Part shown: positions 1-7,998 of the stretch, piece after piece
How the letters are laid out: each line of letters opens with the position of its first letter
Position numbering within the stretch: position 1 is the first letter of the stretch
Assembly (NCBI GenBank): GCA_014382365.1
Contig: JACNJW010000033.1
Span: 62,001 to 126,000, forward strand
Direction: 5' to 3'
DNA: 64,000 nt
DNA from: SAR324 cluster bacterium
Lineage (GTDB): Bacteria > SAR324 > NAC60-12
The notes under the pieces: model-generated
Databases searched by the model: none
The model's input: only the letters and a program-made list of their open reading frames with translations
Told to the model about the DNA's origin: nothing
Program-made: the position numbers and the translations under genes

Positions 1-258
1 CCAATTCTCACCGGTAGAATCAGAATTCTTCAAAGACTTTCGTAAAACGGGCAGACCCCAGTTTGGGAATGTTAAAAAAGCCTGCATTGCCTGAAAACGT
101 TTTTCTGCTTCACTATCAACCAGCATTGGCAGCCAGCGTTGCTCAAAAGCATACTTTGCCTGATTTTCAAAAAAAGCCTGAGCTGGTGAAACTATCAGCA
201 TCATAAACATTAACAGGAAGATCGAACTGCTAAAAAGATGCTGTAAATATAATTTCAT
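1..258 (-). CDS. Secreted protein, N-terminal part (runs off the window)
   Basis: Only the first 86 codons are inside the window, and the frame is open to the left edge. The protein begins with a classical signal peptide: MKLY, a long Leu/Ile/Met/Phe-rich core, then SPAQA as the likely signal peptidase I site near residue 28. The mature part starts FFENQAKYAF and is helical in character, with a segment around LTFPNWGLPVLRKSL that resembles a HEAT-type helix pair; that resemblance is weak. The ATG (258..256) overlaps the stop codon of the upstream glycosyltransferase in an ATGA arrangement, so the two are probably translationally coupled. No function can be assigned from this fragment; an exported envelope protein is the most that can be said. 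Confidence 0.7.
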   Translation of the reverse strand, partial: MKLYLQHLFSSSIFLLMFMMLIVSPAQAFFENQAKYAFEQRWLPMLVDSEAEKRFQAMQAFLTFPNWGLPVLRKSLKNSDSTGENW

Positions 259-1385
259 AGCTTTGTTTTCCATAGTCTATATCCATCTTCAATGGCTACA
301 GCCATTTCTTTTTTGTACTGTTTCCGACCAAAGCTGCTGGTCTGCTGTTGAAATGCTGCCGGCACATAATATTTCCAGTTGCACTCCATTTTTTCTACAG
401 CCTCACAAAGCGCGGCTACTTTTTGTTCAGTAAAAAACAAGCCTGTTTGATCAGTAACTGTTTCTTTTGCACCACCGGAGGCATAAGCAATAACCGGTGT
501 ATTGCAGGCCTGTGCTTCCAGTGGAGTAATGCCAAAATCATCTTCTCCTGGAAACACAAAAGCACGAGCACTCTGATACAATGCTAACAGTTTCTCACTC
601 GAAAGAGCACCTAGAAATTCAATATTCTCACCTGCAATGGACCTACAGTGCTCCTCATCCTGACCACTGCCAACAATTTTTAAAGGCAGCTTGAGCTGAT
701 TGAAAGCTTCTACCGCCAAATCAACCCTTTTGTTTGGTGCAAATGCTCCAACCATCAGGTAATAATTTTCTTTAGTACCTCCTGGTCTGAAGTGTGACAG
801 GTCAACCGGTGGATAAATAATTTGTGAATCGCGTTGATAATAATCAAATATTTTTTGGCTGATATTCTGGCTGTTACAGAGAAAGGTGTCGACGCGTTTC
901 GCTGTTTTACGATCCCAGCGCTGCAGATATGGTCTCATTAGTTCTGCACCAATTCTAATAGGCAATGAAGTTCGCGGCTGCCTGAAATAGGTATCAAACT
1001 GATCCCATACATACCGCATTGGAGCATGAACGTACGAAAGATGATAAACGGATTCATCATGCTTCGCACCTTTGGCAACACAATGACTGGAGCTGATGAT
1101 AATATCATAGCTGCTGAAATCAAACTGCTCTATAGCCAGTGGGAACAGAGGGAGATAGTGACGGTATTTGCTTAAACCGAAAGGCATCTGCTGGATAAAT
1201 GATGTCCTGATCGACATTGATTCAATTCTATTTGAAAGTGAACCTTTCTTATGAATTAAAGTATATAGATCTGCCTCAGGAAACAACTCACAAAGCACCT
1301 CCAGACATTTTTCTCCGCCTCGCATTCCGTTCAGCCAATCATGAACCAGTGCAACCTTAAGTCCCTCAAGCAACTGTACAGTCAT
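255..1385 (-). CDS. Glycosyltransferase family 4 (GT-B fold)
   Basis: 376 residues. A retaining GT4-type glycosyltransferase, expected to move a sugar from a nucleotide-sugar donor onto a lipid-linked or polysaccharide acceptor at the inner face of the inner membrane. The N-terminal half opens with VALVHDWLNGMRGGEK, the glycine-rich start typical of the WbaZ/mannosyltransferase-like group, followed by HAPMRYVWDQFDTYF. The C-terminal Rossmann domain has the donor-binding E-x7-E region, PGEDDFGITPLEAQACNTPVIA, near residues 280-305, then GGAKETV. The start overlaps the end of the HAD gene by 4 bp, and its stop overlaps the start of the secreted-protein gene, so the three form one minus-strand operon. 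The exact sugar and acceptor cannot be read from the sequence. LPS or exopolysaccharide synthesis is inferred from the family. Confidence 0.88.
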   Translation of the reverse strand: MTVQLLEGLKVALVHDWLNGMRGGEKCLEVLCELFPEADLYTLIHKKGSLSNRIESMSIRTSFIQQMPFGLSKYRHYLPLFPLAIEQFDFSSYDIIISSSHCVAKGAKHDESVYHLSYVHAPMRYVWDQFDTYFRQPRTSLPIRIGAELMRPYLQRWDRKTAKRVDTFLCNSQNISQKIFDYYQRDSQIIYPPVDLSHFRPGGTKENYYLMVGAFAPNKRVDLAVEAFNQLKLPLKIVGSGQDEEHCRSIAGENIEFLGALSSEKLLALYQSARAFVFPGEDDFGITPLEAQACNTPVIAYASGGAKETVTDQTGLFFTEQKVAALCEAVEKMECNWKYYVPAAFQQQTSSFGRKQYKKEMAVAIEDGYRLWKTKL

Positions 1386-2071
1386 CCTTTTTCCAAAATC
1401 AGATTCGGAAGTAAACCAATATGCTGCAGTTCTGAATAGTGATCTGAATCCACATGAGGATGATCCTGTTCATGCTCCCAGGTAGAAGAGTAGGGGATAT
1501 GAACCGCATGGGCCCCAATTTGAACAAGTGGTACAATGTCAGAGCGCATTGAATTTCCAATCATTATAAAGCGAACAGGCTCAATTCTATGTTGAGTCAA
1601 AATTTTGGTGTACGTCACAATAGTTTTATCACTAACAATCTCCACATTTGAAAAATAATCTGCTAATCCTGATCTGGCAATTTTTGTTTCTTGATCTATC
1701 AAATCTCCCTTGGTGATCAGCCATAAATGATAATTTTGTGATAGTTCTTCAACAACTTCACGTACATGCGGTAGCAATTCAATTGGAGCTGCCAGCATTT
1801 CTCGACCAAAATCCAGAATTTGCTGTATTTCATTACCGCTGACATCTCCGTTAGTCAACTCAATTGATGTCTCAATCATGGAAAGTATGAAGCCTTTCAC
1901 TCCATATCCAAAGTGCTTGAGATTTTTTATTTGAGTTGAAGATAAAGTCTGTTCAACCACTTCCGGCCCATGGGACGAGAGCATTTCACGAAATTTATTT
2001 TGAGTCATTGTAAAAATAGACTCATTATGCCAAAGAGTATCGTCGGCATCAAAGGCTATTACATCAAACAT
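1382..2071 (-). CDS. HAD-superfamily hydrolase (YjjG/phosphatase-like)
   Basis: 229 residues, usual for a HAD phosphatase of the haloacid-dehalogenase/YjjG-like group. Motif I is FDADDTLWHN at residues 6-15, with the nucleophile Asp and the acid/base Asp two residues on. Motif II is in LWLITKGD (Thr before Lys), motif III Lys in KTKIARS/SDKT and motif IV around FIMIGNSMRSDIVP. A helical cap domain lies between motifs I and II. It should dephosphorylate a small metabolite such as a sugar phosphate or nucleotide in the cytoplasm; the substrate is unknown. It shares 4 bp with the following glycosyltransferase gene, which hints at sugar-phosphate metabolism but does not prove it. The ATG start is the natural one, just before motif I. 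Confidence 0.85.
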   Translation of the reverse strand: MFDVIAFDADDTLWHNESIFTMTQNKFREMLSSHGPEVVEQTLSSTQIKNLKHFGYGVKGFILSMIETSIELTNGDVSGNEIQQILDFGREMLAAPIELLPHVREVVEELSQNYHLWLITKGDLIDQETKIARSGLADYFSNVEIVSDKTIVTYTKILTQHRIEPVRFIMIGNSMRSDIVPLVQIGAHAVHIPYSSTWEHEQDHPHVDSDHYSELQHIGLLPNLILEKG

Positions 2072-2192
2072 AGCGTAAGTTTGCTGTAGTCGGATAGCAG
2101 GTAAAAGCAGGAGAGTATTTTTGGCAGGATGCCAATTTCGATATAATCGAAGATACTGGAAGAAGTGTTACTTAATGTATATTTGCAGTCAG

Positions 2193-2230
2193 GCTGCTTT
2201 GGGTGAAATTTTTCAACTCACCCAAGCGGC
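2193..2230 (-). terminator. Hairpin after the 61-codon gene
   Basis: An inverted repeat (GCTGCTTTGGGTGA paired with TCACCCAAGCGGC across an 11-nt loop) starts four bases after the stop of the small gene at 2235. The stem is about 12 bp. There is no clear U-tract, so it may be a terminator or an mRNA-stabilising hairpin. Confidence 0.5.
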
Positions 2231-2234
2231 TTCA

Positions 2235-2420
2235 CTATGATTGGCACTGGTGCTCCTCAACTAACATTTCTGTTAAAGAATCTCGCATGACGTTAATCAT
2301 AATAACATCTTTGCGAGACTTAGCCGATGCCTCCAAAAGGTCAAGTCCCAGACCAATTGAAATGTCTTGCTGAGTCAAATCTTCCAACTGCAAAACTATA
2401 TGTTTAAGCGAAGAGTTCAT
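2235..2420 (-). CDS. Small hypothetical protein, 61 aa
   Basis: A 61-residue protein with no recognised domain. The case for it being real is its ribosome binding site: TAAGGAGGAAG directly before the ATG, the best Shine-Dalgarno in this part of the window, plus a strong hairpin just after the stop. The sequence is mixed acidic/hydrophobic (LQLEDLTQQDISIGLGLDLLEASAKSRKDV) and looks like a small helical cytosolic protein. There is no signal peptide or membrane segment. It lies 103 bp after ribH on the same strand. A link to riboflavin synthesis is possible from position only. Function unknown. Confidence 0.6.
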   Translation of the reverse strand: MNSSLKHIVLQLEDLTQQDISIGLGLDLLEASAKSRKDVIMINVMRDSLTEMLVEEHQCQS

Positions 2421-2523
2421 CTTCCTCCTTACGGCTTCAATTTAACCGGAACTATTGGCTCAATTCACTAAAAAATGAGCCATTACTGAATTGTTTTTCC
2501 GGCATACCGTGTCTGCGATGCAG

Positions 2524-2997
2524 TTACTGTGCCTCCGATATTTGTTTTAAAAGACGTGCCATCTCAATTGCGCAATCTGTTGCGTCACGGCCCTGGTTAC
2601 CAGCTTTAGTTCCAGAGCGTTCAATGGCTTGTTCAATGGTATCCGTGGTCAGGAGACCAAAACTAACCGGAGTACCGGTTTCCAGTGAAGCTGAAGCAAT
2701 CCCACTTGAAGCATTTGCACATACATAATCGTAATGTGATGTCTCTCCACGAATTACAGCTCCCAAACAAACTACTGCATCATATTTTCCACTGGTGGCA
2801 ATTTTTTTTGCAGCCAAAGGAAGCTCAAAGGCCCCCGGAACTCGTAACAGGGCAACATTATCTTTATTACCGCCGTGTCTTACGAATGTATCCAGTGCTC
2901 CCTCCAGCAAACGTTCGCTGACAAACTCATTAAATCTTGCTACCACAAATGCTATTTTCAGCTCAGCAGCCAGCAAATCACCTTCAAGTTGAACCAT
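2524..2997 (-). CDS. ribH: 6,7-dimethyl-8-ribityllumazine synthase
   Basis: 157 residues, the usual length. It condenses 5-amino-6-ribitylamino-uracil with 3,4-dihydroxy-2-butanone 4-phosphate, the penultimate step of riboflavin synthesis, in the cytoplasm, normally as a pentamer or 60-mer shell. Diagnostic segments are [20 protein letters not shown] (ribityl-pyrimidine pocket), the [13 protein letters not shown] motif, [17 protein letters not shown] with the catalytic His, and [11 protein letters not shown] near the C-terminus. The start codon has AGGGGA as ribosome binding site. It follows the DUF971 gene by 46 bp on the same strand. The usual neighbours nusB, ribBA and ribE are absent here, so the riboflavin genes are dispersed. 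Confidence 0.96.
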   Translation of the reverse strand: MVQLEGDLLAAELKIAFVVARFNEFVSERLLEGALDTFVRHGGNKDNVALLRVPGAFELPLAAKKIATSGKYDAVVCLGAVIRGETSHYDYVCANASSGIASASLETGTPVSFGLLTTDTIEQAIERSGTKAGNQGRDATDCAIEMARLLKQISEAQ

Positions 2998-3043
2998 GTT
3001 TCCCCTGTTTTATTTTTAATTATTTTAGAATTTTTGTATAAAT

Positions 3044-3361
3044 TTATTGCTGTTTCTCAAAATCACGGAGCATTTTGTAATGAAAAATACCTGTATCATG
3101 TCCATCACTCCAGTAAACACGTAATGCATAATTACCGACGTATTCACTTTTTAAGGGTTTAATATCTTCAGGAATACTATTTGAATCCAAAGTCTTTTCT
3201 CCGCTGAGTTCATCTATACAACTGGCACACGGACAAGAATCCCGCAAATCAAAAAAACTTATCCGGCTTTCTTTGCCATCCTGCCAGAGGATGTAAACTT
3301 CTTCACCTAAAAGAATTTTTTCTGGTTTGGCTTTTTTCTTTACTTTAAGCATAATAGGCAC
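3044..3361 (-). CDS. DUF971 / GBBH-like N-terminal domain protein
   Basis: 105 residues forming a single DUF971 domain, the small beta-rich domain also found at the N-terminus of gamma-butyrobetaine hydroxylase. Typical features are ILWQDGKESRISFFDLRDSCPCASCIDE with the CPCASC cysteine cluster, a possible metal-binding site, and the ending VGNYALRVYWSDGHDTGIFHYKMLR. Stand-alone copies are common in proteobacteria, are often annotated near Fe-S or chaperone genes, and have no settled role. The start chosen is GTG; an internal ATG three codons in (MLKVKKKAKPEK) is the alternative. It is read just ahead of ribH and divergently from the gene at 3528. Confidence 0.85.
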   Translation of the reverse strand: MPIMLKVKKKAKPEKILLGEEVYILWQDGKESRISFFDLRDSCPCASCIDELSGEKTLDSNSIPEDIKPLKSEYVGNYALRVYWSDGHDTGIFHYKMLRDFEKQQ

Positions 3362-3527
3362 ACTCTTTAATTCAGTAACTTTTTAATTATAGCTATAATT
3401 TCATAAAATTTAATTTTCCTGATAATCTACAGCAATTGTGAGAACAACTCAAGCATTCCTTAGCGGAACAATGTTTGCTTACTTGAAGGAGAAAGACCTT
3501 TTTTCTATTAAATATTTGAGATAAACC

Positions 3528-3926
3528 ATGGCGGAAGCAGAGGGAAACGCAGAAGCAGGAAAATTCGGTAAAGCTGCCGATGAGTCTCCGGACATTGTAA
3601 ATAAGGCGCCGGATGAAACACAACAGAAATACCGTTCTGTCTCGTCTAAAGGTGATTCCTTGAAATTAGTAGGTGCAGAAGTACTTAAAAGCAGTTCCAA
3701 AGATGATTTAAAATCCTGCTTGCCCAGAGCAATTGTTGTTAAAAAAAATCTCAAAAATGATGTGGCTATTCTATTTGCCAGTTATAAAGAATTTGAGAAG
3801 ACTCACAATAATCCTGAAGAAATAAAAGAATTCAAGCTGGCCTGCAACAATATGATTCGTGCTGCACAAAAATCACATACTGAAATAAAAGACAAAGTTT
3901 ATACAATTTACGAAAAAAAGAAATAA
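3528..3926 (+). CDS. Hypothetical protein, 132 aa
   Basis: A 132-residue soluble protein without a recognised domain. The first 60 residues are low complexity (Ala/Glu/Gly/Lys/Ser), probably disordered. The second half (residues 65-132) is helical and basic: KSCLPRAIVVKKNLKNDVAILFASYKEFEKTHNNPEEIKEFKLACNNMIRAAQ. An in-frame stop two codons upstream fixes the ATG start. The ribosome binding site is weak (GAG). It ends 17 bp before the reading frame of tmk and 34 bp before its preferred ATG, so it may be co-transcribed with thymidylate kinase. No signal peptide or membrane segment. Function unknown. Confidence 0.55.
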   Translation: MAEAEGNAEAGKFGKAADESPDIVNKAPDETQQKYRSVSSKGDSLKLVGAEVLKSSSKDDLKSCLPRAIVVKKNLKNDVAILFASYKEFEKTHNNPEEIKEFKLACNNMIRAAQKSHTEIKDKVYTIYEKKK

Positions 3927-3960
3927 TCCCCCTTCCTTTAGATTGTTCACTTCTCAATTC

Positions 3961-4611
3961 ATGCATTCCGGAAAACTAATCACTTTTGAGGGCCTTGACG
4001 GCTGTGGAAAGAGCACGCAGCTGGATAAAACAAAAAAATGGCTGACAAGACAAGGTTACGATGTTTTTACGACCCGTGAACCTGGAGGCACAAAAATTGG
4101 CCAGCAGATTAGAAAAATCCTGCTCAACCCGGAGCACAAGGAACTCCAGGCGGAAAGTGAGTTACTGCTCTATTTAGCAGACCGTATTCAACACATTCAC
4201 GAAGTAATTATTCCTGCAAAAGCTGCCGGAAAAATTGTACTGTGTGATCGTTTTCATGATTCAACAGTGGCTTATCAGGGTTTCGGAAGAGGCTTGGATC
4301 TGAAGAGTTTAGAATCAATTGTCACACATTCGATAAAACCATTTGCTCCGGAAATAACTATTCTACTAACAATTTCTCCGGAAACTGTCGCTCTTCGCCT
4401 TGAGCAGCGCCGAGAGCAGATTACCAAGGACCGGCTTGATTCAGAATCTTTGAATTTTTTTAAACGTACATCCCAAGGATTTCAAACTTTGGCTTCTTCA
4501 GAACCCGAACGTTACCTCAGCATTGATGGTGAACAAGAGATAGATGTAATCCATCAAGAAATAATTACTGCTCTACAGAAACGGTTTCAGTTCTATCTTC
4601 AGCAAAAATAA
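3961..4611 (+). CDS. tmk: Thymidylate kinase
   Basis: About 216 residues from the ATG. It phosphorylates dTMP to dTDP with ATP in the cytoplasm, an essential step of dTTP supply. The P-loop is FEGLDGCGKSTQ near the N-terminus, followed by the substrate DRx-type motif TREPGGTKIGQQIR, then the DR-x-HDS-x-AYQGFGRGL segment that binds dTMP. A LID region follows (EQRREQITKDRLDSE). The frame is open to a TTG at 3943, but the ATG at 3961 starts the family-typical sequence directly before the P-loop strand (HSGKLITFEG), and neither start has a good ribosome binding site. holB, often next in other genomes, is absent. Confidence 0.95.
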   Translation: MHSGKLITFEGLDGCGKSTQLDKTKKWLTRQGYDVFTTREPGGTKIGQQIRKILLNPEHKELQAESELLLYLADRIQHIHEVIIPAKAAGKIVLCDRFHDSTVAYQGFGRGLDLKSLESIVTHSIKPFAPEITILLTISPETVALRLEQRREQITKDRLDSESLNFFKRTSQGFQTLASSEPERYLSIDGEQEIDVIHQEIITALQKRFQFYLQQK

Positions 4612-4740
4612 TGGACTGTCTTAAAAACAATCCGGAATTTTCAAAACATATCAGAGAAATATATTGATGCCAGCAACAAATCTAATCCATCATTTTTTTA
4701 GGCTTTTTTCAGCCACAAAACGACCTCAAGAAGGAGTTGC

Positions 4741-5499
4741 ATGAGAAGCTCATTTTTTCAGCAACCACTGGAGCATCAAATAGAAGTTGAAGGTGAAACC
4801 TGGAATCAGGGTGAAGCACTCAAAGGACGGCTTCGGGTAAGAAATATGAGCAGCACAGTAGTAGATGTTAAAACAACTCAGCTCATACTTGCACACGGCC
4901 TCAAAAAAGATTTGAAGAAAGGTGGAGTTGTTCCTTGGGAAGTGAAAGACAAATTGATTCTAACTAAAAACATTTCACTGTCTGCTGCTGAAGAACATAC
5001 CTGTGAATGGGAGTTTGATCTGCCTTCGGACTGCCCGATTACTGATAAACAAGGGGGACTGTTTTTACTTTTTGGTGGAGAAGATGCACTAAGCAAAGGC
5101 GGACTGTTGGATTTGCAAATCAGTCTGCATCCAATCCTGCAGAATTTTCTACAAACATTCACAACACAGTTTCGCTTTTTGCTAAAACATCAAAAACGCA
5201 AATTAGAATGGACTGAAGTCAAGCTTGTACCACCGGAATCACGGGAATTTCCCAATATGGACTACGTAATGTGTTTTCTCAGAATTCACGAGGAACAACT
5301 TACAGTACAGTATCGTTTCAAGATGAGTGGGCTTGGGCGCACCGGAGAAATAATGACTGTCACAAAAAAGAACCGTGAAGTGGAACAGATTATCTCTTCT
5401 GAAAATTACCTCCTGCCAGGAGGATACCCCAATCGAACCTTTTTTCGTGAAAATATAGACCAAGCTTTGGACATAGCCAGACCGGAAGTCATGTTTTGA
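4741..5499 (+). CDS. Arrestin-fold / Spo0M-like protein (tentative)
   Basis: 252 residues, cytosolic, without signal peptide. The start is well supported by AAGGAG seven bases before the ATG. The N-terminal half (VEGETWNQGEALKGRLRVRNMSSTVVDVKTTQLILAHG, then TCEWEFDLPSDCPIT) has the alternating-strand pattern and the 'E-G-x-W-x-x-G-E-x-L-x-G' opening of bacterial arrestin-like sporulation-control (Spo0M) proteins. The C-terminal half is less typical. This assignment rests on pattern only and could be wrong; the safe statement is a beta-sandwich protein of unknown role. It lies 129 bp after tmk and is convergent with the gene at 5601. Confidence 0.55.
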   Translation: MRSSFFQQPLEHQIEVEGETWNQGEALKGRLRVRNMSSTVVDVKTTQLILAHGLKKDLKKGGVVPWEVKDKLILTKNISLSAAEEHTCEWEFDLPSDCPITDKQGGLFLLFGGEDALSKGGLLDLQISLHPILQNFLQTFTTQFRFLLKHQKRKLEWTEVKLVPPESREFPNMDYVMCFLRIHEEQLTVQYRFKMSGLGRTGEIMTVTKKNREVEQIISSENYLLPGGYPNRTFFRENIDQALDIARPEVMF

Positions 5500-5600
5500 T
5501 TTGGGCTTTTTGCAAGGTCTGTTAGAATTTATTTTTCAATACAACAAACAGATTCACAAAATTGAATTTTGCAGGCCCCGGATTATGAAAAACAGGCAGA

Positions 5601-6422
5601 TCAGCGATTATACGGTTGATCCAGTACAAACTCCAAATTGTCAATTCCAAGGGGAATCAGGTTCTCGGATCGACCTATTATTTCTCCTGGAACAGCTTGA
5701 AATGGCTGATTATTTTTATCTGTAAGAATTCTGAGTGAATATTTTCCTCTCAGAACCTGTTCTCCCATTGCATTCGACTGACCAATGCTGAAATTTTGCG
5801 GCACACTAAAATTTGCTAAAATTTTAATGGCGACCGGCCTGCCTTTTACAGGATCAAAAAGCATAATCACCATCCTATCTGTAGAACTCACATCTTTATT
5901 AAAATCAGGATGGACAGAAACAGTGCCTCGGATACTTGTTTCAGGAGAATCAGTTTTAGCTGAAAGAAGTTCCTTTGGGAAACTTTGAAATGGACTATCG
6001 ACAGTGTATTCCAGACCTTCTGTTCCCAAGAGAATTGGTTGGGTAAGCGGCCCAATGACTTCACCGGGAGATGGACGGCTGGGATCACCATCCTTATCCG
6101 TGAGCACCAGCATACGATAATAACCGCTTAAAGGTCGACTGGTGTCCGCTTGTCCGACACTGAAAGTAATGGGCGGTAAAAATGGATTGTGAATATGAGT
6201 AGCCACTAGTTCAAGTGTTTCCGGATCAAAAAGCAAAACGTAGGCATTGTCGGTTTTGATTATCCCCCGTGCGCCTGGACCGGCAAGTATTACACCACTG
6301 ATACTGGTTTTTAGTTTAGAAGTTTCCCGGTTTAACTCACTCCATAAAGCAGAGACAGTCAAACTGATAAAAACGACTAAAGCCGCCCAAAAAATGAGTT
6401 TATTTTTGCTCACAGCAATCAC
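5601..6422 (-). CDS. Membrane-anchored protein with two CcmI C-terminal-like domains
   Basis: 273 residues. Residues 9-27 (KLIFWAALVVFISLTVSAL) form one N-terminal membrane anchor, leaving the rest in the periplasm. Two tandem copies of an ~110-residue beta domain follow, at about 40-145 and 160-270. Each has the order: ISGVI or IRGTV, a strand ending LLFDP or MLFDP, 'VATHIHNPFLPPITFSVGQAD' or 'VAIKILANFSVPQNFSIGQSN', then Y-R-M/S-L-R-x-LTDKD and PGEVIG. This layout resembles the C-terminal periplasmic domain of cytochrome c biogenesis factor CcmI/CycH (with the VSPDDTLFVFAR and ISKSGxAxPQPGDL themes), but without its TPR part. Start is GTG, 13 bp after the gltD stop, so it is probably the last gene of a gltB-gltD operon. 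Function unknown. Confidence 0.6.
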   Translation of the reverse strand: MIAVSKNKLIFWAALVVFISLTVSALWSELNRETSKLKTSISGVILAGPGARGIIKTDNAYVLLFDPETLELVATHIHNPFLPPITFSVGQADTSRPLSGYYRMLVLTDKDGDPSRPSPGEVIGPLTQPILLGTEGLEYTVDSPFQSFPKELLSAKTDSPETSIRGTVSVHPDFNKDVSSTDRMVIMLFDPVKGRPVAIKILANFSVPQNFSIGQSNAMGEQVLRGKYSLRILTDKNNQPFQAVPGEIIGRSENLIPLGIDNLEFVLDQPYNR

Positions 6423-6435
6423 ACAATTTTAATAT

Positions 6436-7989
6436 TCAGGCCAGTGTTTCAGCTTGAGGTAAGGTCATCAGTTGGCTGCTACCCATTAAATATTGGTCGA
6501 TACAACGTGCAGCTTCTCGACCTTCCCAAATAGCCCAAACTACAAGCGATGCACCTCGGTTAGCGTCGCCGGCAACAAAAACACCTTGCTCACTTGTCAT
6601 ATAATTTTGATCAGAATAGACTGCAAACACAGGCTGTCCTTTTGTGGCCAAGACTTCATCTGGCAGCAACAGTTCTCTAACCTCTGCAGGTGAACTCAGT
6701 TTTTCTTTTCCACGTACATCGAGTTCCACTCCGAGTTCACTTAGTAAACCATCAACTTTCGGACCCAAAAAGCCAAGAGCCAAAAACACCAAATCGGTAG
6801 ATACTGTAAACTCTGAACCTGGAATTCGTTCCATTGAAAAATGACCATTCTTGTCTTTCCATTGGACACGAACTGCCTGCAAACCTGTAACCTCTCCACT
6901 TTCGTTACAGATTATTTTGTCTGTCATTATATTTGCCCGGCAATCCGGATTCGCCTCTTCGTGCACGGGAGTCGGACGAGGCTCCATATCGACCAGTTCA
7001 AACTGATGTATTCTTGGATTTGCTCCCTGCCGATTTAAATTGCCTAGACAATCTGCTCCAGTAAAGCCTCCTCCAAGAATCACGGCTGTTTTTTCTGCAG
7101 CTTCAATTTTTTTTTCTGCTGGAATAATGTCACCAGCAACTTCACGATTCCGTTGCGGCAGATAATCCATTGCGTAATGAACACCCTTTAAATGATTATC
7201 TTCAGTTTTACCAACTTCTGGTAAAAATTTGCGTGCATGTTGTGCTCCGACTGCCAACAAAACTGCGTCATAGTTGCTACGTAGTTCAGCTACTGAATAA
7301 TCTTCTCCTACGTTTACACCCGTCCGGAACTCAACTCCCTCTGATCTTAACTGTTCTACACGCCGTGAAACCACTTTTTTGTCCAACTTGAAATCCGGAA
7401 TTCCATAAACCAGCAGGCCACCAATCCGGTCGTCCTTTTCAAAAACTGTCACTGCATGTCCAGCACGTCTCAGTTGTTGTGCCGCAGCCAGTCCTGATGG
7501 TCCGGAGCCAACAACTGCAATATTTTTTCCAGTCAACTTTTCGGGAGGCTGAGGTATAATCCATCCCTCTTGCCAACCCCGCTCAACAATGTGTTTCTCA
7601 ATTTCCTCAATTGTCACAACATTTACTTTATTCTGCTTGTCTGTCCTGTCTAATGTGTAATGTTCATTTAAAACACAAGAGTCTTCGCATGGAGCAGGAC
7701 AAACCCGACCGGTAAATTCAGGAAAATTATTTGTACTATGAAGAGTGATCAAGGCTTCTTGCCAGCGTCCATGGTAAACCAGTTCATTCCAATCCGGAAT
7801 CATATTACCCAGTGGACAACCCATGTGACAAAACGGAATACCGCAATCCATGCAGCGCGATGCCTGACGCTGCATTTTTTCAGTAGACAAAAAAGTGTCA
7901 TACTCTTCAAAATCATGCACTCTTTCCCCAACTGGACGCAGTGGTGGACTCTCTTTTTTGAATTCTAAAAAACCAGTGTCTTTTCCCAT
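6436..7989 (-). CDS. gltD: Glutamate synthase (NADPH), small subunit
   Basis: 517 residues. The beta subunit passes electrons from NADPH through FAD and Fe-S centres to GltB for conversion of 2-oxoglutarate and glutamine to two glutamates. The N-terminal part has the cysteine clusters ASRCMDCGIPFCHMGCPLGN and FTGRVCPAPCEDSCVL that ligate two [4Fe-4S] clusters. The FAD site is NIAVVGSGPSGLAAAQQL near residue 150, and the NADPH site is TAVILGGGFTGADCLG near residue 305. The C-terminal FAD motif is QGVFVAGDANRGASLVVWAI. The gene starts 9 bp after gltB, the usual operon order. Length and motifs are complete. Confidence 0.97.
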   Translation of the reverse strand: MGKDTGFLEFKKESPPLRPVGERVHDFEEYDTFLSTEKMQRQASRCMDCGIPFCHMGCPLGNMIPDWNELVYHGRWQEALITLHSTNNFPEFTGRVCPAPCEDSCVLNEHYTLDRTDKQNKVNVVTIEEIEKHIVERGWQEGWIIPQPPEKLTGKNIAVVGSGPSGLAAAQQLRRAGHAVTVFEKDDRIGGLLVYGIPDFKLDKKVVSRRVEQLRSEGVEFRTGVNVGEDYSVAELRSNYDAVLLAVGAQHARKFLPEVGKTEDNHLKGVHYAMDYLPQRNREVAGDIIPAEKKIEAAEKTAVILGGGFTGADCLGNLNRQGANPRIHQFELVDMEPRPTPVHEEANPDCRANIMTDKIICNESGEVTGLQAVRVQWKDKNGHFSMERIPGSEFTVSTDLVFLALGFLGPKVDGLLSELGVELDVRGKEKLSSPAEVRELLLPDEVLATKGQPVFAVYSDQNYMTSEQGVFVAGDANRGASLVVWAIWEGREAARCIDQYLMGSSQLMTLPQAETLA

Positions 7990-7998
7990 TATAAGATG

